NCBI GenBank assembly: GCA_964402955.1
Contig: CAYOEZ010000181.1
Span: 1-10,332 of the forward strand
Source of the DNA: CAYOEZ01 sp964402955
Lineage (GTDB): Bacteria; Chloroflexota; DTOL01; DAOUCN01
Direction of reading: 5' to 3'
DNA length: 10,332 nt
Of the stretch, positions 7,521 to 10,332 are shown piece after piece. A model generated the notes under the pieces. The model did not search any database. It was not told the origin of the DNA and saw only the letters and a program-made list of their open reading frames with translations. The translations under genes and the position numbers were made by a program. Each line of letters opens with the position of its first letter. Within the stretch, counting starts at the first letter, position 1.

Positions 7521-7892
7521 ATGACAGTCGCACAAACGCTACAAAGATGCAAAGGCGTCCTGGCCGATCACTATGGCCAGCATTTCATGGGCCTGGTGCT
7601 GTACGGCTCCGCGGCGCGTCGCCAATCTCGCCGCGGCAGCGACATTGACATGCTCGTCTTGCTCAAGCAGCCGTTTGACTACGTCAGCGAGCTGCGACAG
7701 ATCATTGACCTGCTCTATCCCATTCAACTTGACTCTGATCGCCTTCTCTCTGCCAAGCCCGCTCTCTTCGCGGAATACGAGAGCGGTCGGGTTCAACTCT
7801 ACCGCAACGCCAGGCGAGAAGGAGCGGTGCTGTACGCCAGCATACGCAGAGGAGATCGCCGCCTACTTTGTACGAGCCGGGGATTCCCTTGA
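7521..7892 (+). CDS. MNT-type nucleotidyltransferase (antitoxin-like, cargo 3)
   Basis: A small nucleotidyltransferase of 123 residues as read. The ATG at 7521 has GAGGTGG 4 nt upstream and a strong promoter about 26 nt before that. The signature LYGSAARRQSRRGSDIDMLVLL gives G29-S30 and the metal-binding pair D41 and D43, with D71 or D73 in IQLDSDRLL as a possible third acid. MNT proteins of this class pair with HEPN toxins; in the characterised MntA/HepT pair the MNT protein transfers AMP to the toxin and neutralises it. The recognisable MNT sequence ends at RREGAVLYAS near 7840; the last 17 residues overlap the HEPN coding region in another frame and are probably not native. This suggests an indel at the junction removed the original stop. 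The family is clear, the partner and regulation inferred. Confidence 0.82.
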   Translation: MTVAQTLQRCKGVLADHYGQHFMGLVLYGSAARRQSRRGSDIDMLVLLKQPFDYVSELRQIIDLLYPIQLDSDRLLSAKPALFAEYESGRVQLYRNARREGAVLYASIRRGDRRLLCTSRGFP

Positions 7893-8225
7893 CGCTGCAC
7901 GCCAATTGGCCGCCACTGGCTATCACGATTTCGCCGCCTCGCGCGCCTACTATGCGGCCTTCTACGCCGCGACAGCAGCCCTGTTGGCCGAAGGCTTCGA
8001 GACGAGCAAGCACAGCGGCGTCATTGCTGCCATTCATCACCGCTTCGTGCGTACTGCACGACTGGGTGTTGACCAGGGAAAGGCTCTCAACTGGCCTTCG
8101 AGTTGCGCGATGTGGGCGACTATGGTGTCATGGCGCATGTCTCGCAGCAAGAAGCGGAGCAAGCGATCGCGGTGGCGGAGAGCTTTGTAGCTGCTATACG
8201 GACTCTGATTGGCAGCGCCAGGTAG
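7846..8225 (+). pseudogene. HEPN-domain toxin-like gene, broken by frameshift (cargo 3)
   Basis: In the frame starting around 7846 the sequence reads AEEIAAYFVRAGDSLDAARQ, then SRAYYAAFYAATAALLAEGF and SKHSGVIAAIHHRFV, a typical small HEPN protein encoded beside MNT genes. After GKALN at 8077-8091 the frame breaks. One base added to the GG at 8093-8094 restores AFELRDVGDYGVMAHVSQQE and continues to TAG at 8223-8225. Without it the protein ends at 8190 in an unrelated arginine-rich tail. No ATG, GTG or TTG lies nearby upstream in this frame, so the start is also damaged; it may have overlapped the MNT stop. If intact it would be the ribonuclease-type partner of the upstream MNT. Two defects suggest an inactive gene, although assembly errors at homopolymers could mimic this. 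Confidence 0.75.
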
Positions 8226-8231
8226 TTAGGC

Positions 8232-8333
8232 TGCTCAAGCTGGCGCACGATCGCTGACCTGGCAGGGAGCGAGGCTATCCAGGCGACGCATGTGGCCGAG
8301 GCGATACAGTATCAGCCGAGAAGGCAGGGGTAG
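8232..8333 (+). repeat. comM 3'-end repeat, copy 4 (longest)
   Basis: It begins with TGCTCAAGCTGGCGC, identical to 5338-5352, six bases after the HEPN stop. It continues through ATCGCTGACCTGGCAGGGAG and GAGGCGATACAGTAT (8298-8312, identical to 5406-5420) to TAG at 8331-8333. A 2-nt gap near 8246 breaks the frame; otherwise it reads TIADLAGSEAIQATHVAEAI and ends PRRQG. Differences from comM are mostly at third bases. Confidence 0.9.
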
Positions 8334-8440
8334 GGAAACAAGCCGACGAAGCAGCATTGACCACTGTGCCATAGTCGCCGCAGCCGTCTGTCGATGGCAA
8401 TAGCTCGACGGGGCCGCGCTGACGGCTGGAGGGGACAAGG

Positions 8441-8803
8441 ATGGGTTCACGACCAGGTGCGAGACGAGGTTCTCCGCAAACAGGGAGCAGGCGTATCCGT
8501 GCCGCCCTTAGCGAGTTTCGCGCCGCTTTGCAGAGTATCTATGGCCAGGATGCACCCAGCATTATCGCTTATGGCTCTTATGCACGGAACCAGATGACCC
8601 CAAGCTCGGACATTGACCTGCTGCTCTTGTATCCAGCAGACATCAGGAGCGGGCAGGAGATTGCCCGCGTGAGCCCGGTCCTGGCAGACATGAATCTTCG
8701 CTACAGCGTTTTGATCTCTGTGCTGCCTGTCAGCCAAGTTGACTATGATAAAGCTGTTGGAGCTTTCTGGCAGAACGTGCGCCGGGAAGGAGTCGTGCTT
8801 TGA
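8441..8803 (+). CDS. MNT-type nucleotidyltransferase, second copy (cargo 4)
   Basis: A 120-residue protein from ATG 8441, with GGAGG at 8428-8432 eight bases upstream. The motif AYGSYARNQMTPSSDIDLLLL gives G45-S46 and the metal-binding D57 and D59. The ending NVRREGVVL before TGA is typical of MNT proteins. No third acid is obvious in the YSVLISVLPV strand. The first 18 residues (MGSRPGARRGSPQTGSRR) look unnatural. The next frame over reads VHDQVRDEVLRKQG, a better N-terminal helix, so two compensating one-base changes at G-runs near 8443 and 8475 may have altered this end. The stop overlaps the start of a HEPN remnant (TGATG, 8801-8805), the normal coupling for this gene pair. Activity is plausible but unproven. 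Confidence 0.78.
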   Translation: MGSRPGARRGSPQTGSRRIRAALSEFRAALQSIYGQDAPSIIAYGSYARNQMTPSSDIDLLLLYPADIRSGQEIARVSPVLADMNLRYSVLISVLPVSQVDYDKAVGAFWQNVRREGVVL

Positions 8804-8850
8804 TGCCGGCTGAACCGTTGCTCGAGAAAGCGCATCGGGAGCCCGCCTGA
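8803..8850 (+). pseudogene. Remnant of a HEPN partner gene
   Basis: The ATG at 8803 overlaps the MNT stop and opens a 15-codon frame, MPAEPLLEKAHREPA, ending at TGA 8848-8850. The PLLEKAHR segment resembles the first helix of small HEPN proteins that follow MNT genes. The rest of a HEPN domain is missing; the next gene starts 50 nt later. A hairpin lies exactly at the break. The identification rests on a short match plus gene order. Confidence 0.45.
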
Positions 8851-8858
8851 GGTGGGCT
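8840..8858. repeat. Short palindrome at the HEPN break point
   Basis: AGCCCGCC (8840-8847) and GGTGGGCT (8851-8858) pair over 8 positions with one G-T wobble and a 3-nt TGA loop, which is also the stop of the HEPN remnant. GC-rich palindromes like this can be dispersed repeats; only one copy is seen in this window. Confidence 0.45.
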
Positions 8859-8900
8859 AAAGAATACCTTGGCTTAGGGAACGAGATTGAGGGGGGACAG

Positions 8901-10082
8901 ATGCAGGACATTGACGTCTATTATGAATCTTTGAAGCAAGTCTATGACAAGATCATTCGCTGGCCTGACAGAAAGGCTCCTTTTCGTGAACGACTCGTTG
9001 ATTGGATTGTAGGAATAGCAGTCGCCTTGTTCCTTCTTTCACTTATCCCAATCCTGCCAGTAGGCATCATGTACCTGGCGGGGCGTTATAGATTCGCGCT
9101 TGGTCCTATCAACCTATACCAAATCACCCTTGGCTCGTTCATACTCGTTTGGTTCGTCACAACTCTCGTAGGCGGGGCATTCCTGGCAATCGCTCTATGG
9201 CTAAATTCGAAGATCGACTCTTCGCGCGAGCTGCAGTCTGGCTCTCCTCAAACTCTTTCAGATGACCAACTCACATTCATCGCGGCATATGAAGCATACA
9301 AAGACCTAAAGGTCTTTTTTGTGAGTCACATTGAGCAACACGTCGGGAATTGCCTCTCTGCGGTCATCCGCCTCTTGCCTTCAGCTCGCGATCGTATCGA
9401 GGCCCAGGAACTCCTGCGGGTTGGGCGGCTATTTCCGGAAGGGATCGACATGGAGTATCTTGCAGAACGCCCAAGGGTTTTTCGGAAGGGCTCTGGCGGC
9501 CTTCCTAGACAGATATCTATAGCAGAGGCGTTTCTCCAGACCTTCGAGAAGCACGCGTGGTTTCACCTTGACGCTGAGACGAAGTCCACCCTCCAAGCTC
9601 TCATTGAGTTTCCCGACAAGGTCTTCTATCGCTTATCAAAAAGGGAAGACCTACCCTCTGTGTTAAGTGTCTTGGAGAGCTTGAGCAAGTTCGCGTTTGC
9701 ATTTCTTCCAGAACACAAGACATATATGGCAGCTTCCGTTCTGGAAGCTTTGCACGCTGAGGGATACCTCTACTTGAAACGATTTGCAGAAGAAGTCAAC
9801 GCAATGACCTCGTATCCTCATCCGACAGTGAAGATGAAAACTAAGAGTGAAGTCGCTGAGAACTGGATAAGCAAGTTTGTGAAATCAGGCTATCCACCCA
9901 TACTTATGCGATTTACCATTTGGTTCATTCTGATCTTGCTCCTCACAGCGGGTGGCGTCTACTTGGCGAGCCTGAAATTCACACTAGCGCCCGACAGCAT
10001 GACAACTCTGATTATCGGTACTAGCGTTGCTGGAGCTGCCGGACTTACAGCAATCTTGCCAAGAGGCGGGAAATCAGATTGA
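8901..10082 (+). CDS. Membrane-anchored protein of unknown function (cargo 4)
   Basis: A 393-residue protein starting at ATG 8901 with a G-rich ribosome-binding site (GAGGGGGG, 8889-8896). No known family is recognised. Layout: a short cytosolic start (MQDIDVYYESLKQ), two membrane helices at about 33-60 (IVGIAVALFLLSLIPILPV) and 76-104 (LGSFILVWFVTTLVGGAFL), a hydrophilic, mostly helical middle of about 225 residues (105-330), then two hydrophobic segments at about 331-357 (RFTIWFILILLLTAGGVYL) and 363-387 (MTTLIIGTSVAGAAGLTAI). Two N-terminal and two C-terminal helices around a large soluble domain would suit a membrane sensor or effector; this is inference only. It follows the MNT and HEPN remnant and precedes the fifth comM-end repeat. 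GC content is lower than comM. The frame is open and undamaged, unlike the HEPN genes nearby. Confidence 0.78.
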   Translation: MQDIDVYYESLKQVYDKIIRWPDRKAPFRERLVDWIVGIAVALFLLSLIPILPVGIMYLAGRYRFALGPINLYQITLGSFILVWFVTTLVGGAFLAIALWLNSKIDSSRELQSGSPQTLSDDQLTFIAAYEAYKDLKVFFVSHIEQHVGNCLSAVIRLLPSARDRIEAQELLRVGRLFPEGIDMEYLAERPRVFRKGSGGLPRQISIAEAFLQTFEKHAWFHLDAETKSTLQALIEFPDKVFYRLSKREDLPSVLSVLESLSKFAFAFLPEHKTYMAASVLEALHAEGYLYLKRFAEEVNAMTSYPHPTVKMKTKSEVAENWISKFVKSGYPPILMRFTIWFILILLLTAGGVYLASLKFTLAPDSMTTLIIGTSVAGAAGLTAILPRGGKSD

Positions 10083-10215
10083 TCAGAGCGGAGTGACACC
10101 ACGGTCCATCCGGCGCGCTTATTGCGGCGTTGAGCGAGCGCCGGGTGAGGACTGTGCCGTCAAATCGGGACTTGGCCCGGATGATATTGCTGCACTCATG
10201 GTTGACGCCGTGCAG
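10083..10215. other. Spacer between cargo 4 and repeat copy 5
   Basis: About 130 bp after the cargo 4 stop that I cannot assign. It shows no comM similarity and no ribosome-binding-site-led gene. Open frames cross it on both strands (10027-10308 forward, 10045-10248 reverse), but neither resembles a known family. It is the longest gap between a cargo gene and its following repeat, so it may hold a degraded gene. Confidence 0.4.
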
Positions 10216-10288
10216 CTTGGGGAGCAACGCCATCCGGGCGGCGCACATCGCCGAGGCGATACAGTATCGGCCGCGACGGCAGGGGTAA
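10216..10288 (+). repeat. comM 3'-end repeat, copy 5
   Basis: From CTTGGGGAGCAACGCC it aligns with the comM core with a 2-nt deletion, and includes GAGGCGATACAGTAT at 10253-10267, identical to comM 5406-5420. It reads NAIRAAHIAEAIQYRPRRQG before TAA at 10286-10288. The region 10256-10316 matches 7411-7471 around copy 3 at about 51 of 61 positions, which includes bases beyond the stop. Confidence 0.88.
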
Positions 10289-10304
10289 CATCAGCAGATT
10301 TGGC

Positions 10305-10332
10305 TTGACGTTCTAATACAATCAGGCCATGA
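10305..10332 (+). promoter_or_regulatory. Candidate promoter after repeat copy 5, cut by the window end
   Basis: TTGACG (10305-10310) is followed 17 nt later by CATGA, with the last base of the hexamer outside the window. It stands at the same place relative to the comM-end repeat as the promoter at 7460-7488. By analogy it should drive a further gene just beyond the window. Confidence 0.5.

Noticed and set aside
7498..7524. Eight-codon upstream frame (MFRNEVAR) overlapping the MNT start
   Set aside because: It could be a leader peptide coupled by ATGA, but it has no clear ribosome-binding site of its own and can arise by chance.
5338..10288. CRISPR array or integron attC array
   Set aside because: The repeats are degenerate coding ends of comM, spaced 0.7-2 kb apart with genes between them. 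They lack CRISPR spacing, and no cas gene, integron integrase or attC-like imperfect palindrome was seen.
10027..10308. 93-residue frame at the end of the array
   Set aside because: It starts inside the membrane protein gene and crosses repeat copy 5 out of the comM frame; no independent support.
5442..10332. Transposon or insertion sequence explaining the repeats
   Set aside because: No transposase, recombinase, terminal inverted repeats or target-site duplications could be found; the mobile agent, if any, is outside the window or lost.

Overview
The window is bacterial DNA of moderately high GC. It has Shine-Dalgarno-led genes, sigma-70-like promoters and frequent GTG starts. The phylum cannot be fixed from sequence alone. 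A Chloroflexota-like environmental bacterium would fit the abundance of MNT/HEPN modules, but that is a weak guess. Every supported gene is on the + strand.

Left part (1-3564). The window opens inside the 3' part of an AraD1/GguC-family gene (sugar-acid catabolism, fumarylacetoacetase-like fold). Next comes an AT-richer gene for a large protein with a C-terminal HEPN domain of the Apea type, with an intact RX4H motif. It is followed by a GC-rich M20 amidohydrolase resembling AbgB (p-aminobenzoyl-glutamate hydrolase subunit B). The M20 gene ends inside a perfect 15-bp hairpin that contains its stop codon.

Middle part (3565-5441). A 329-bp intergenic stretch carries an extended -10 promoter for comM (YifB/Mg-chelatase-like AAA+ protein), which is complete with all its motifs.

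Right part (5442-10332). This is the notable region. The last 60-100 bp of comM recurs four more times, always in the same orientation, at about 6078, 7350, 8232 and 10216. The copies partition the DNA into four cargo blocks: (i) a five-helix membrane protein; (ii) a PD-(D/E)XK nuclease-like protein; (iii) an MNT nucleotidyltransferase with a HEPN partner (toxin-antitoxin type); (iv) a second MNT with a truncated HEPN remnant, then a 393-residue membrane-anchored protein of unknown function. The copies differ from comM largely at synonymous sites. Three of them keep a stop codon at the matching place although the stop codon itself differs. This suggests each was once a working comM terminus. 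Two copies (third and fifth) also share the DNA after the stop, including a TTGACG -35 element followed by a -10 17 nt later (TATGAT in the third copy).

Reading. The simplest model is repeated insertion of small defence-like cassettes at the 3' end of comM. Each event would have restored comM with an incoming terminus and pushed the old terminus downstream, leaving a layered record. No integrase, recombinase or transposase is visible here. Several cargo genes carry single-base indels at short homopolymers, while comM, the M20 gene and the Apea-like gene are intact. That points to decay of the cargo or to base-calling errors.
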